DNA of 64,000 nucleotides from Bradyrhizobium sp. ORS 278 (lineage in GTDB: Bacteria > Pseudomonadota > Alphaproteobacteria > Rhizobiales > Xanthobacteraceae). The stretch's first letter is position 1; each line of letters starts with the position of its first letter. The notes under the pieces were generated by a model. The model searched no databases and was not told the origin of the DNA. It worked only from the letters and a program-made list of their open reading frames with translations. This document shows positions 16,883-25,706 of this stretch, one piece after another. Made by a program: the position numbers and the translations under genes. Location: NCBI RefSeq assembly GCF_000026145.1, contig NC_009445.1, forward strand, positions 4,092,001 through 4,156,000, in the 5' to 3' direction.

Positions 16883-17304
16883 CAGTCTCTCCGTTACGAT
16901 AGTGCGCGGGCGATGTGCCGCGCACGCCTAAGATGGCCGATTTTCTTCCCCGTCCGCAACGCAAAGTGCCTGCAGAGAAGTCCTATCAACGTGCACTTTG
17001 CTCAATAGATCGGCAGAAGCGCGCCAATCCCTTCCATTTGTACCCTATTGTCTCTGCTTTGCTACATCCGCAATACCCCGGCACCGTAGCCTCCCCGCAC
17101 CGCACAACATGCTGTGAAGGCTACTAATTAGGTCGCGATGATTCGAAGTATCGGCGACCCAAGTGAACCGCGGGGTGAACGCTGTTCGGTGGAGCGGCCC
17201 GGCAAAATAGAATTGCTACGACTCTGGTCAGATTCAGTCTGCTTATCTCGGACCGGCTGCACGATCTCGATTTGCTCATCGGTGATGGTGTTGAAGGTCG
17301 AAAT
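16883..17304. other. Gap between two small minus-strand genes
   Basis: About 420 bases with no gene I can support. A plus-strand frame at 16915-17127 lacks a ribosome binding site and has unlikely composition. The stretch may hold the promoter or leader of the 46-residue membrane peptide. Confidence 0.35.
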
Positions 17305-17448
17305 TTATGGGGACGAATTGGCCGAGGCCGAGGCCGCAGCGGATACGGACAACTCGATAGAGCCCGGAAACACAGGGTGGATACCGGGGCCGAAAACTAG
17401 GGCGCCAGCAATGATCGTGATGATAATGGTTTTGGTGGCGCGGATCAT
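17305..17448 (-). CDS. 47-residue predicted secreted peptide
   Basis: The ATG at 17448 is preceded at eight bases by AAGGA. The peptide opens MIRATKTIIITIIAGALVFG, a classic short signal or anchor sequence, and ends in an Ala/Ser-rich tail. It stops at TAA 17305-17307. The arrangement (strong ribosome binding site, hydrophobic N-terminus, AT-rich flanks) supports coding. Function unknown. Confidence 0.55.
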   Translation of the reverse strand: MIRATKTIIITIIAGALVFGPGIHPVFPGSIELSVSAAASASANSSP

Positions 17449-17645
17449 CTAAAAATTCCTTTTGTTGTTATTGGTATTTGTTATTTATGCGTCGGCATCT
17501 GCCAGATTGCCCGCCCGAAGCAAGAATTTTTGCTTGCCGCGCTGCTTGCTGCCGGACGCTCGGGCAGGCAGACCCGGTGCATGGAACGACCGATATTACG
17601 GAGCTTCCGCAGTGCCCTGATTGCCGGCCTCCTCCCTCAAGCGGC

Positions 17646-18316
17646 TCACGAAGCCAGCATCGACGCGATCGCAGAGGCGCTGTAAGGCCTACCCTTCGGC
17701 GTCGTAGGACCCTGCTCGGCGAGTTCGGCAGAGATTTCGCGCAACGACAGCCGCGGACGGCGCTGAACCAATTCACGTGCCATCGCCACGGCCTCAGGGC
17801 GGCTCTCTGAGAGACTTTTGCGGCCCTCGACCTTCCTGCCCGTCGTGCGGCGTTTGCGCTCCCGTGCGCCTCGCAGCTTCGCCACGGTCATAGCCCTGTC
17901 GAATTGTGCGACGGCGCCAAGGATCTGGCGCACCAGAACGGCAGTTGGCGTGTCGTCGAAGGAGTCCGGCTTGTCAGCGGCGATTAGGGTGATGCCGTCG
18001 GCATGCAAGCGACGAAGCCCGGTTTCCTGCACGATGAGATCACGGGCAAACCAGTTTGCGGTCTCGACGATGATCGTTCGGACACCTTGCCGGCGATCTG
18101 CTCCAGCGCCGCGGCAAAGCCCGGACGCTCATCGATGGCATCGGCACCAGCAACAGCAGGATCGTCGAACCAGGCCACGATCTGAAGGCCGGCCTTGTTC
18201 GCATAGGCCTGGATCGCCTTGCGCTGACGGATGACCGAGTCCTTCCCCTCCCCGACGTTCGCCGCGCTGCTCGTGCGCGTGTAGCCGATCGCTGGTTTTC
18301 GCTTTATCTGTACCAA
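17646..18316 (-). pseudogene. Serine recombinase/resolvase, frameshifted
   Basis: The N-terminal part (from a TTG at 18316, with AGAGGA just upstream) reads IGYTRTSSAANVGEGKDSVIRQRKAI, with the YxRxS catalytic-serine motif of resolvases. The frame is lost near 18085-18092 within GKVSERSS. The next frame over continues the protein as VRTIIVETANWFARDLIVQETG, then GAVAQFDRAMTVAKLRGARERKRR and the C-terminal helix-turn-helix LSLREISAELAEQG. Restoring one base would give a normal 220-residue enzyme of site-specific DNA inversion or resolution. It is either a true pseudogene or a sequencing error. It lies in the accessory segment beside tRNA-Arg. Confidence 0.82.
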
Positions 18317-18588
18317 TTTCCTCTGAAATCAGTACAAACTGAGGCTAATGCCATGGAAACGCGGGGAAACGGCACGGCCTCCAGCTCAATTCACAGGTGT
18401 GCGATCGTGCGGGAGTTCCGCTTTCGTTGAGACCGGGACCCGGTTCAGCTATACTGCGACTCGAGCGGCGGACGGCTTCCGTAACGATCATCCTGGTGCC
18501 CGCGCTGGGCACCCGTGTCGACATCGTCGGCGCAGGGACGGCCCCACTTTGAATGATCGCGCGAGATCGCGATCAGGGAATCCGTCCC

Positions 18589-18750
18589 ATGCGCGTTACC
18601 TATCTCGACGGCATTGCCGCGATCGCCGCGGCCGTCCACGACTGGCCCTCGCTGGTCTCAGCCATCGTTCTGGTGCTGCTCTTGCCGGCAGCTTCGCTTC
18701 TTCGAAGAAATAATCGCGGACGCATGTGCGTGAGAGCGGCGGACTCATGA
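18589..18750 (+). CDS. Possible small membrane protein
   Basis: A 53-residue frame beginning MRVTYLDGIAAIAAAVHDW with one hydrophobic helix (LVSAIVLVLLLPAASLL) and a basic end. The ribosome binding site is poor and the family unknown, so it is listed only as a possibility. The 270 bases to its left, after the recombinase, hold nothing I can support. Confidence 0.27.
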   Translation: MRVTYLDGIAAIAAAVHDWPSLVSAIVLVLLLPAASLLRRNNRGRMCVRAADS

Positions 18751-18776
18751 CCTGCCGCCCTCCGCTGCGGCATCGC

Positions 18777-18965
18777 CTACTGCACCCGCCTAAGACTGCA
18801 CCGCTTTTGCCAGACCCGGGCCGGCTTCGGATACGGCACCTCCCCTGCCCCTTGGCAACGAGGACAAGGCCTATACGGCGGCAGCGGCGCGCCTAGCCGG
18901 ACAGGCGTCATTGTGACCTCTTGGCCCGTACAGTTACAGGCCGGACATTGCATCGTGTTGATCAT
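18777..18965 (-). CDS. Small zinc-ribbon protein with DnaJ-like CxxC repeats
   Basis: A 62-residue protein with two cysteine pairs: CPACNCTGQEV near residue 6 and CPRCQGAGEVPYP near residue 37. These have the CxxCxGxG spacing of the DnaJ zinc-finger repeat and should bind one zinc ion. GGAG lies seven bases upstream of the ATG at 18965, which sets the start. A role in protein or nucleic-acid contact is possible but not shown. Confidence 0.62.
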   Translation of the reverse strand: MINTMQCPACNCTGQEVTMTPVRLGAPLPPYRPCPRCQGAGEVPYPKPARVWQKRCSLRRVQ

Positions 18966-19058
18966 TGCTTTGCTCCGAATCAGGGAGTGATTGCCTGTGC
19001 CGGAGTCAAGCAGTTGCCGATAACTCTGCAACGCACCGAGCTGCGTCTGTGGAAAGGC

Positions 19059-19973
19059 TCACTTCAGCCCGTAGTACTTCAGAGCCGCCTCTTTGAGCAG
19101 ATCGGTAGCCACTGCCGAGCCGATCTTCCAAGCTCCCGACGCGACCTTCGGCGCATTCTTCTTCAGCCAAGCCAGGGCCTTCGGACCTAAAGGCTTGTCC
19201 GCGCTCTGAGGGTTTTCCTCAGCAACTATGTCCGTGATCTCTTTGGCTGCGTCCGCCGGCAATCCAGCTTTAGCAAGCTCACTCACCATCGAGACAGCAT
19301 CACCCGCGACTATCGCGAGGCTTACTTGAGCGCCCTCGGTGGCTGTTACATGCGTCACGTTACCGTAGACCGTCTGATTGAAGATCTGAGTGACCGTCGC
19401 CGCGCTGTCGGCTGGCTGGCCTACCACCTGATGCAAGGTGACCTCGACAGCTGCCGGCACGCGCTTTTCGAGCTCTATGGTGAGCTCAAGTATCCTTGCC
19501 CTAACGGTCTGCACGATCTCTCGCAAGGCAACCTGCGATATTTCGGCAGTGATTTCGTTACAAGCGTAGTCTTCATAAACCTTGCCTTGCAGCAACAGGA
19601 TCAGATTGGACGCATTGACCCCTATCCCGCTCTCGCGGGAAGCCATCTCCTGCACGGTCGCAATGCTTTCCCTGATCTTACTCTCGGCCGAGCCTTTTCC
19701 AGCGTGCATTTCCACTAAATACGTCGGAATAGGCGCGTTTCGGATGCCAGAACCAAAAGGACCGGACCAACTGCCGGAGAACGACAGCGGCACTACTCGA
19801 TAACTAGGAACTGTCACGGCCTCCTTCGAATATCCCTCAGCTTCAAACCTAACCCAATCCTCAAGCGGCTCACTGCCGAGGCGGGACGCCAAAAACCGCA
19901 ATTTGAGAAGTATTGTGCCGAGGTCTGGATTTTCCTGAAGGATCGCCGCCTGGATTTCGCGAAGTATGCTCAT
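19059..19973 (-). CDS. AbiTii-domain protein (candidate abortive-infection/defence protein)
   Basis: A 304-residue protein whose N-terminal half has the AbiTii pattern: SILREIQAAILQ, then TILLKLRFLASRLGSEPLEDWV, then EAEGY and VPSYRVVPLSFSGSWSGPFG. The middle (residues about 85-175) is helical, and the C-terminal part contains IFNQTVYGNVTHVTATEG and ends in a lysine/alanine helix. AbiTii domains are named for abortive-infection systems and occur in mobile regions; the biochemical activity is unknown. The ATG at 19973 has GGAG about eight bases upstream. Base composition is lower in GC than the flanking core genes, and the gene lies in the segment with a broken recombinase, consistent with horizontal transfer. 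Confidence 0.72.
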   Translation of the reverse strand: MSILREIQAAILQENPDLGTILLKLRFLASRLGSEPLEDWVRFEAEGYSKEAVTVPSYRVVPLSFSGSWSGPFGSGIRNAPIPTYLVEMHAGKGSAESKIRESIATVQEMASRESGIGVNASNLILLLQGKVYEDYACNEITAEISQVALREIVQTVRARILELTIELEKRVPAAVEVTLHQVVGQPADSAATVTQIFNQTVYGNVTHVTATEGAQVSLAIVAGDAVSMVSELAKAGLPADAAKEITDIVAEENPQSADKPLGPKALAWLKKNAPKVASGAWKIGSAVATDLLKEAALKYYGLK

Positions 19974-20011
19974 CTGGCAAGCTCCGGCCGTGCGGCTAAA
20001 CTATGCTGGGG

Positions 20012-20200
20012 CTAGGCGGCATCAAGTCCAAAGGCCGCCCGGTGACTTTGCGTAGCCGCTATGTTCTCGCGGACAACTTCCATTTGATGCCTCATGCGAG
20101 GAGTCGGAATCGACGCGCCCTCAAGGCGCGCCAACACAGCTCTACGGCTTTCGAGGTATTCGCGAGTCGAAATGTCGACGTTGGCCAAGATCGTATCCAC
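20012..20200 (-). CDS. Possible small protein upstream of the AbiTii gene
   Basis: A 62-residue frame from a GTG at 20200, charged and helical (STREYLESRRAVLARLEGA), ending 38 bases before the AbiTii start on the same strand. The composition is protein-like but the ribosome binding site is weak. If real it could be co-transcribed with the AbiTii gene. Confidence 0.33.
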   Translation of the reverse strand: MDTILANVDISTREYLESRRAVLARLEGASIPTPRMRHQMEVVRENIAATQSHRAAFGLDAA

Positions 20201-20380
20201 GGGTCACTTCAACCGATTCGCTAGGATGAACCAAGATAGCCGCACCAATCCGCGGATGCAAAACGCGCCGGAAAGGTAATCGACCGGGACATCGCTCCTG
20301 GGACATCCGGGACAAATGGGACATTTGTTCCGAAAGAAGAGTGGCTCCGCCTGTCTGCGCGAAGCATTGCCCTTTCCACC

Positions 20381-20815
20381 TTAGCGAATCGGCGGGAGTT
20401 GAATATGAGGCATCGGCCCTGGCGGAGTTGGGATCGGGAACGGAAGGTTCGGACCAGCACCACCGCCCGCGCCCGGACCCGGCATCGAGGGAGTGAAATT
20501 GGGAAAGGGCAGCTGAGTAGGTACGGGCGGTTGAGGCAGATTGGGCATCTTTCCTATGATTGCCTTGGCTAGATCCAAAGAGCTGTTGAGCGGCCCAAGC
20601 AAAGCATTAGCCGTTCGAGCCAGACCGTCAGCCGTCCTCTCGAGACTCTTCGCTGTACCTTCAAGGTCATGCGATGTCTCTTTAGCATCCTTGACAACTT
20701 TGACCCAGGCCTCTGGAGGAGCTGGGAAGAGGTCGAGCTTGATTGTGGTCCAGCCAGCTAAAATCACAGCAAAAAAGAATAGGAATGTTTTCAGGAAAAA
20801 CCGGATCAATTCCAT
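20381..20815 (-). CDS. Membrane-anchored protein with proline-rich tail
   Basis: A 144-residue protein. An N-terminal hydrophobic helix (FFLKTFLFFFAVILAGWTTI) is followed by a helical region with a heptad-like LEGTAKSLERTADGLARTANALL stretch, and a C-terminal third very rich in Pro and Gly (PTQLPFPNFTPSMPGPG). AGAGGA sits about seven bases before the ATG at 20815. No family recognised; the topology suggests an inner-membrane anchor with a periplasmic coiled coil. Confidence 0.62.
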   Translation of the reverse strand: MELIRFFLKTFLFFFAVILAGWTTIKLDLFPAPPEAWVKVVKDAKETSHDLEGTAKSLERTADGLARTANALLGPLNSSLDLAKAIIGKMPNLPQPPVPTQLPFPNFTPSMPGPGAGGGAGPNLPFPIPTPPGPMPHIQLPPIR

Positions 20816-21047
20816 TTTCCGATCCTCTCGCCGAGCGTACGCGGTGGAAACCTCTGCTTGCGTCGAACTACAAGCGCAAGTTTAGCGTCCCGCTCCTAAG
20901 TCGGCGAGACCTCAGTACCGCCATTTCCTCTGAAACGTTCGAGAAAATTGGGGACAGTGTCCGAAGGATTGCAAGCCTTGGCCCGCCAACCGCCCAGTCG
21001 GGACCTCCCTCCGGCGCTTGGTGCGCCTCGGGTGTCCCGCCCTCCGA

Positions 21048-21503
21048 TCATTCCGCTGCTGAAACGGTACGGCCGGACAGGTCCAACATCATCCATACTG
21101 GCAGGAGCTTCATGCTTATGCCGTTGACGGTGCTGATCGCCTTCCGAACCGGCTCATGCGGTGCGCTAAAATCCGTCACGCTCACTATATGGATTAGGTG
21201 ACGTAACGCATTTTTGCGTAACCGAAGAGCGTACATTCTAGCAGCGGCTTGAGCATTGCTGCGAGCCTGCTTCTCCTCGGGCGATAGGTTCAAACTGGGA
21301 CGGCCGCGCCTTTTGCCTGAGCTGCGAGTCGCGCGGTATTTGCGCGAACTTGCCGCGCCCTTCACCCGCTTCGCTGCAAGGCGGATCTCATAATCCGGAT
21401 CGTCCTCTGCACCGCGATAGCGGAATCCGAGCTTCGAACGCTCCCGCACTCCGATCTCCAGCGTGATGTCGCTTTGGTCGGCTGACCATCGCTTGTTCGA
21501 CAC
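21048..21503 (-). CDS. Hypothetical basic protein of the accessory segment
   Basis: A 151-residue protein from a GTG at 21503 preceded closely by TGAGGT. The first part (residues 1-45) looks like a small beta domain, and the centre is strongly basic (ASSRKYRATRSSGKRRGRPSLNLSPEEKQAR), a pattern common in DNA-binding proteins such as AT-hook-like GRP segments. No family assigned. Confidence 0.5.
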   Translation of the reverse strand: MSNKRWSADQSDITLEIGVRERSKLGFRYRGAEDDPDYEIRLAAKRVKGAASSRKYRATRSSGKRRGRPSLNLSPEEKQARSNAQAAARMYALRLRKNALRHLIHIVSVTDFSAPHEPVRKAISTVNGISMKLLPVWMMLDLSGRTVSAAE

Positions 21504-21721
21504 CTCAGACCTAACAACATCGACCCACGCTAACGAAGGGTGAAGGCGGCCGGACCCGCTGCCTTAGCTCTCCCGGCCATACCATTCTTGTACCGGGTCG
21601 CCCAAGACGCCCCACCTTGCCATGGTTGCGCCATGGTGCCGCCGCGCGCCACGTTCATGTCTGAATATGTCCACGAACGATGAGATGAGCATGCAGCCGC
21701 CTCGCGCCGTCGTGGAACGAC

Positions 21722-22486
21722 ATGGCAAATGCGATTTCAGGAGCAATCTTGTTCAACCATGAAGCATCCCGGTCTGTGGTCCGGCTCCTGCGGTCGCGGC
21801 TGCGCGACCACCGCACCGAGCTGGCGGAGCTGCGTCGCCACATCCGGCCGGGCGACATCGTCTGCGACGTCGGCGCCAACAAAGGCAGCTTTCTGTATTG
21901 GCTGGCGCGGTGGTCGGCGCCCGGGCGGGTCATCGCGTTCGAGCCGCAGCCCGATCTGGCTGCGGGTCTGACGCGGATGTGCAGCCAGTTCGCGCTCGAC
22001 AACGTGGTGATCGAGCCGCGTGCCGCCTATTCCTGCACCAGCCGCAAGACCTTGTTCGTGCCTGATGGTCATCAGCCCGGCGCGTCGCTGCTGCGACCCG
22101 CCGAGCGGTCGAGGACGATCACGGTGCAGACCGTCGCGCTGGACGATTATCTGCCGGCGACCGGGCAGGTGTCGGCGATGAAGATCGACGTCGAGGGGGC
22201 CGAGCTCGACGTGCTGCGCGGCGCCGAGCGGACGCTGGAGCGGTTCCGGCCGCTGATCGTCGTGGAATGCGACCGCCGCCTGGCGACGCTGGAGCGGATG
22301 AAGCAGACCTTCGCGCTTCTGCTCGGCCTCGGCTATCGCGGCGAGTTTTTGTCTCGGGGCCGGCTGCTGCCGCTGTCGGCTTTCGATCCCGAGATCCACC
22401 AGCGCGCCGACGGCGATTGGTTCTGGAAGCGCAAGGATTATTGCAACAACTTCCTGTTCCGGAGCCCGGAGCCGCGGGCGTCGTGA
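21722..22486 (+). CDS. FkbM-family methyltransferase
   Basis: A 254-residue SAM-dependent methyltransferase. Motif I is IVCDVGANKGSFLYWLAR, the acidic ribose-binding segment is VIAFEPQPDLA, and the FkbM hallmark MKIDVEGAELDVLRGA is intact near residue 160, followed by LIVVECD. Family members methylate sugars or small-molecule hydroxyls, often in surface polysaccharide or natural-product pathways; the substrate here is unknown. It stands alone. The family call is firm. Confidence 0.87.
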   Translation: MANAISGAILFNHEASRSVVRLLRSRLRDHRTELAELRRHIRPGDIVCDVGANKGSFLYWLARWSAPGRVIAFEPQPDLAAGLTRMCSQFALDNVVIEPRAAYSCTSRKTLFVPDGHQPGASLLRPAERSRTITVQTVALDDYLPATGQVSAMKIDVEGAELDVLRGAERTLERFRPLIVVECDRRLATLERMKQTFALLLGLGYRGEFLSRGRLLPLSAFDPEIHQRADGDWFWKRKDYCNNFLFRSPEPRAS

Positions 22487-22704
22487 CGCCGGCGGATGCG
22501 TCGGGCCGTTGCGATCATCTGCCGTAACGGGAGACGAAACCGGCCGGCGACGTCCATGCGCGACAACGTTGGCGGACGGTCGGCACCTTCCAGAACGAAA
22601 CGCTTCGGCCCACCGGCTGAAACCATTTCCCTCCCGCGACGAAAACGTCCTGAAACAGACCAGCGGCATCCTCAGCCCATCACATTGACCGCTGGGAGTT
22701 GGCC

Positions 22705-22800
22705 ATGACCGCGCTGCTGACCTTCATCTTCGAATCCTATTGCATGAGCTGCCGGGCAATGTTTCCCGAGCTCGAGGCCGGTCGTCCGGCCGCCGAGTGA
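22705..22800 (+). CDS. 31-residue peptide with CxxC motif
   Basis: A very short frame with GGGAG six bases before the ATG. The product begins MTALLTFIFESYCMSCRAMF, a hydrophobic start with a CMSC pair, and ends in a charged tail. The ribosome binding site is good, but the size makes the call tentative. Confidence 0.45.
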   Translation: MTALLTFIFESYCMSCRAMFPELEAGRPAAE

Positions 22801-22860
22801 TCCTGCCGCAGCGCGGCCGAGGCCGCCGCGCTCCTCGCAACCAGGGACCCGCCCTGCCCC

Positions 22861-22885
22861 GTTAAGCTTTCCTCTTCAGCTTAAC
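22861..22885. terminator. Perfect 8-bp inverted repeat (hairpin)
   Basis: GTTAAGCT (22861-22868) and AGCTTAAC (22878-22885) are exact reverse complements separated by nine bases. The hairpin lies between two small plus-strand genes. There is no T-run after it, so it may be an attenuator or protein site rather than a rho-independent terminator. Confidence 0.5.
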
Positions 22886-22949
22886 GACGGCTTGCAATTG
22901 ACGCCCGCGCCTTCATTCGCCACCTCAGTGCGCGATGGAGTTTTTTGAA

Positions 22950-23111
22950 ATGTTCGAATTGGCTTTATTGACCGCGGTCGTTTTCATCGCCGCGATTGCT
23001 CTCGGGACCATCTATCAGCGGCGGCAGGACGTGCTGTATGGACCCTACATCAGCGATCCCGCGTGGGGCCCGGTGCTGAACGAGGACGGCGTCGAGACGT
23101 CGTCAACCTGA
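22950..23111 (+). CDS. 53-residue single-pass membrane protein
   Basis: GGAG lies nine bases before the ATG at 22950; an in-frame ATG at 22935 is also possible. The product begins MFELALLTAVVFIAAIALGTI, one membrane helix, followed by a soluble tail (YQRRQDVLYGPYISDPAWGP). Small proteins of this shape are common in rhizobia. No function known. Confidence 0.6.
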   Translation: MFELALLTAVVFIAAIALGTIYQRRQDVLYGPYISDPAWGPVLNEDGVETSST

Positions 23112-23160
23112 GATCCGGCTCCGACGGCTGCCTCATGCCGTCACGGGGCTTAGACCGCCG

Positions 23161-23373
23161 TCACAGGCTCACATGGCCGCCGGAATCGCTGAGCAGTGCA
23201 TCCAGCCGGTCCGGGCTGACGTGCTGGCCGCTCGGCGTCTCGATGCTGACGGAGTCGGCGCCCAGGCGCAGATAGGTGTTGGCGGTCAGCAACGCGTCCT
23301 GCGCGCTGCGGCACCTGATGGTGGCGATCGCGCTGACGCTTTCGGCCCGGACGGTGAACGACGCGGCAGTCAT
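23161..23373 (-). CDS. Small hypothetical protein
   Basis: A 70-residue protein (MTAASFTVRAESVSAIATIRC..., then ANTYLRLGADSVSIETPSGQ) with a plausible beta-alpha-beta pattern and balanced composition. I do not recognise a named family. It stands between a small membrane protein and a secreted protein gene on opposite strands. Confidence 0.58.
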   Translation of the reverse strand: MTAASFTVRAESVSAIATIRCRSAQDALLTANTYLRLGADSVSIETPSGQHVSPDRLDALLSDSGGHVSL

Positions 23374-23614
23374 GAAGACGAGCCCGTTTGCAAAGCGGCG
23401 GCTGAAGGGAGCCGGAGCTTATGCAAGGGGACGCGCTGATCTCATTGAGCTGGATCAAACGGCCCGGCACGGCTATCGCCGATGGACTCCGTCATGCCCG
23501 GGCCAGGACGACGTAGACACAGACGAGCGCCAGACTGCGATGCAATAGCCGCTTGGCACCGCGGGGATTGGCCGCCGGGTGGCTGATCGCGCACCCGCTG
23601 CCGCCCCGCCCGGA

Positions 23615-24088
23615 TCAGCTCCGGTTCAGCGACAGGCTGATGCGGGTGACGAGGCCATCCCAGTCGCGTTCCCAGGCCCTGGGATAGTTGATCAGCACGC
23701 AGTGCACGTAGCCGCCGCCGAAATTGCAGCGGTTGTACCAGACATAGTCGCCCTTGTAGCTCGACACCGCGAAGAACCGCGAGGTGACGCGCTTGTACTG
23801 GATGTTCGGCGGCGGGTTCTTCCTGGCGAGGAACGTGGCCGGCGACTCTCCGGCCTCGTTGGGCGCCGACTGCACCGTGAGATTGGCGCGGCCGTCGACG
23901 GTCTGGAAGCGCTGGCCATAGCCGTCCGGACGTCCCGCCGTCTCGCTGAACAGCGAGGCGGGAATGTCGACGGAGGTCCCGGTCTCCGGAATGCGGTAGG
24001 TCGTCCAGCGCACCGGCTCCGCTTGCACGGCTGCGGCGCAACACATGGCGCCGGCGAGCACGGCAAGGGCCTTGATGATCGAGGTCAT
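23615..24088 (-). CDS. Secreted hypothetical protein
   Basis: A 157-residue protein with a Sec signal peptide (MTSIIKALAVLAGAMCCAAAVQA) and a mature domain beginning EPVRWTTYRIPETGTSVDIPASLF. It contains two cysteines in a short stretch (YNRCNFGGGYVHCVLINYP), likely a periplasmic disulfide. The pattern is that of small periplasmic proteins of unknown function in Bradyrhizobiaceae. A degenerate half-copy of the interspersed palindromic repeat lies just beyond its 3' end at about 23488-23515. Confidence 0.66.
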   Translation of the reverse strand: MTSIIKALAVLAGAMCCAAAVQAEPVRWTTYRIPETGTSVDIPASLFSETAGRPDGYGQRFQTVDGRANLTVQSAPNEAGESPATFLARKNPPPNIQYKRVTSRFFAVSSYKGDYVWYNRCNFGGGYVHCVLINYPRAWERDWDGLVTRISLSLNRS

Positions 24089-25550
24089 GTCTGTCGTTCC
24101 AAACGGCTTGCGAGGGCAATCAGGCTAGCCAGGCTTCGCGGCCCTGCGAAGGCATGGCGCAGTGTCGCCGCACGAAACGCGCGGCCTCGCCGAAGGTTCA
24201 AGGCGCCGCCCGCGCTGCGCCATGTGGGCTCAACACGGGGGCGCATATCGCGTCACCGTTGCCGTTGTCCACGCCTGCCGAGGCTATGCCGCAAGTGGGC
24301 GACTCACTCTCTTGATGCTCGCCTGCGGCAACCATGACGCGGTTCGTCACGCGCGAAACCCGTGTGCGCGTCGACGGTGTTTTCGCGAATGCGCGCAACA
24401 TGATTTGGCCTGTCCAGTCATCCGGCGAAAAATAAATTCCTTTCTCTTTTTCGGAAATTATGGTCATAATGCGTCGTCCCGCCCCGCAGCAGAGGGGCGC
24501 ATCGCGATCGTCACGAGCGCTGGGTGCGGGACATGGTGGGCGCGGCGGGTTGCAGCATGCTGGTCATGCGGACGAACGACCCGGCGCGCACGGTCAAGTC
24601 GCGCGGTCCTGATCTCCCGACGCTGAGATCAAGGTCGAGAGCTCGACGAGCGCTCCGACCGATGGTGGCCAGAAAGCCGGCGCACCAGGGAGAACGCGAA
24701 GCAGCCGTTCCAACCAGCATGCAGGGGATGCCGGGTCGAACCGGCTGCGCCTGTGGTGACTGCCGCCTGCTTATCTTGTTGCAGGCGGGCCATGGGTGAG
24801 GCCTTCACCCGGCATTCCCTGCCCCTCGTATCCGAGCGAGGGCGACGCTGTCATCAGCACTCGGGCATAGCGTGCCGCGGGAACGCCGACGACTGTCCTT
24901 GTTCTGACGTGCCGGCCGATCGTGCCGTGCCTCGGCCGTAGCTGGGCTCATCATGCGACGCGTGCGGGATGCAACCTGGAGGATTATGCGGCTGTTGTTT
25001 GATAACCACATCCACGCGGAGATTTCCGCAACCGGCTTCCGTCGCCGTCAATCCCATGATACCAATCATTCTAATGATACCGGCGACCTTGTGGCCAACC
25101 GGCCACAGACATTAACGCCTCGCCACAAGTTGGCCGACGTCGCGGCGAACTGGCTGTATACTTCGAGTTGCTTTTGCAACCGGGCCGGCCTGTCGAAGCG
25201 GACCGTGCTCACGACGACTGGGCCTGCAGCGCTCGACGTCGCGAAATGCTTTCATGCTCGAATTAAGCCTAATATTACGAGGATCATCTTGGCGGTGAGC
25301 TCGTAACTTCAATCAGCAGCCGAGACGTGCAACAATACTTCGCACAACTGATATCAACCTCAGATTTAATTTACTCATCATTTACTTTCCTTATCTTCGC
25401 CCCAAAAACTGCACGATGCTGGGTTCCTCTTTCACAATTAGAACTCCTCTGGGGAGACTTGAAAACGACATCCCCGGAACGGGCTCTAACAACGTCAAGT
25501 ATATTTTCGTCTCTCACTCTCCGTCTTCGTTTCGCGTACAGAGGTCCAAA
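24089..25550. other. 1.46-kb stretch without a supported gene
   Basis: Several short frames are open on both strands, but none combines a ribosome binding site with protein-like composition. The right third (about 25240-25540) is clearly AT-richer than the surroundings and probably carries the promoter and leader of the small gene at 25551. The rest may be decayed DNA or an unrecognised RNA gene. Confidence 0.4.
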
Positions 25551-25706
25551 ATGACAACGCTCACCAAGGCTCTCCCGACCCATATCGAGGAGACCCGCTT
25601 CGACTCCGAGAAGCTCCGGACCGTTCTGATGCTGGCCGGCGCCACGGCGTTCGGCTTCATCCTTCATGCCACTTACGGTCTCGATCTCAGCTACGCCTTC
25701 TTTTGA
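25551..25706 (+). CDS. 51-residue small membrane protein
   Basis: AGAGG sits six bases before the ATG at 25551. The peptide has a charged start (MTTLTKALPTHIEETRFDSE) and a hydrophobic C-terminal helix (VLMLAGATAFGFILHATYG). The start with the ribosome binding site is preferred over an in-frame upstream start at 25416. An AT-rich promoter-like region precedes it. Function unknown. Confidence 0.6.
   Translation: MTTLTKALPTHIEETRFDSEKLRTVLMLAGATAFGFILHATYGLDLSYAFF

Noticed and set aside
23488..23515. Third copy of the palindromic repeat
   Set aside because: Only part of one arm (GTCATGCCCGGGCCAGGACG) is recognisable; noted as a relic but not listed as a full repeat.
24198..24467. 89-residue minus-strand frame starting MTIISEKEKGIYF
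   Set aside because: The first 20 codons look protein-like but no ribosome binding site is visible and the rest has poor composition.
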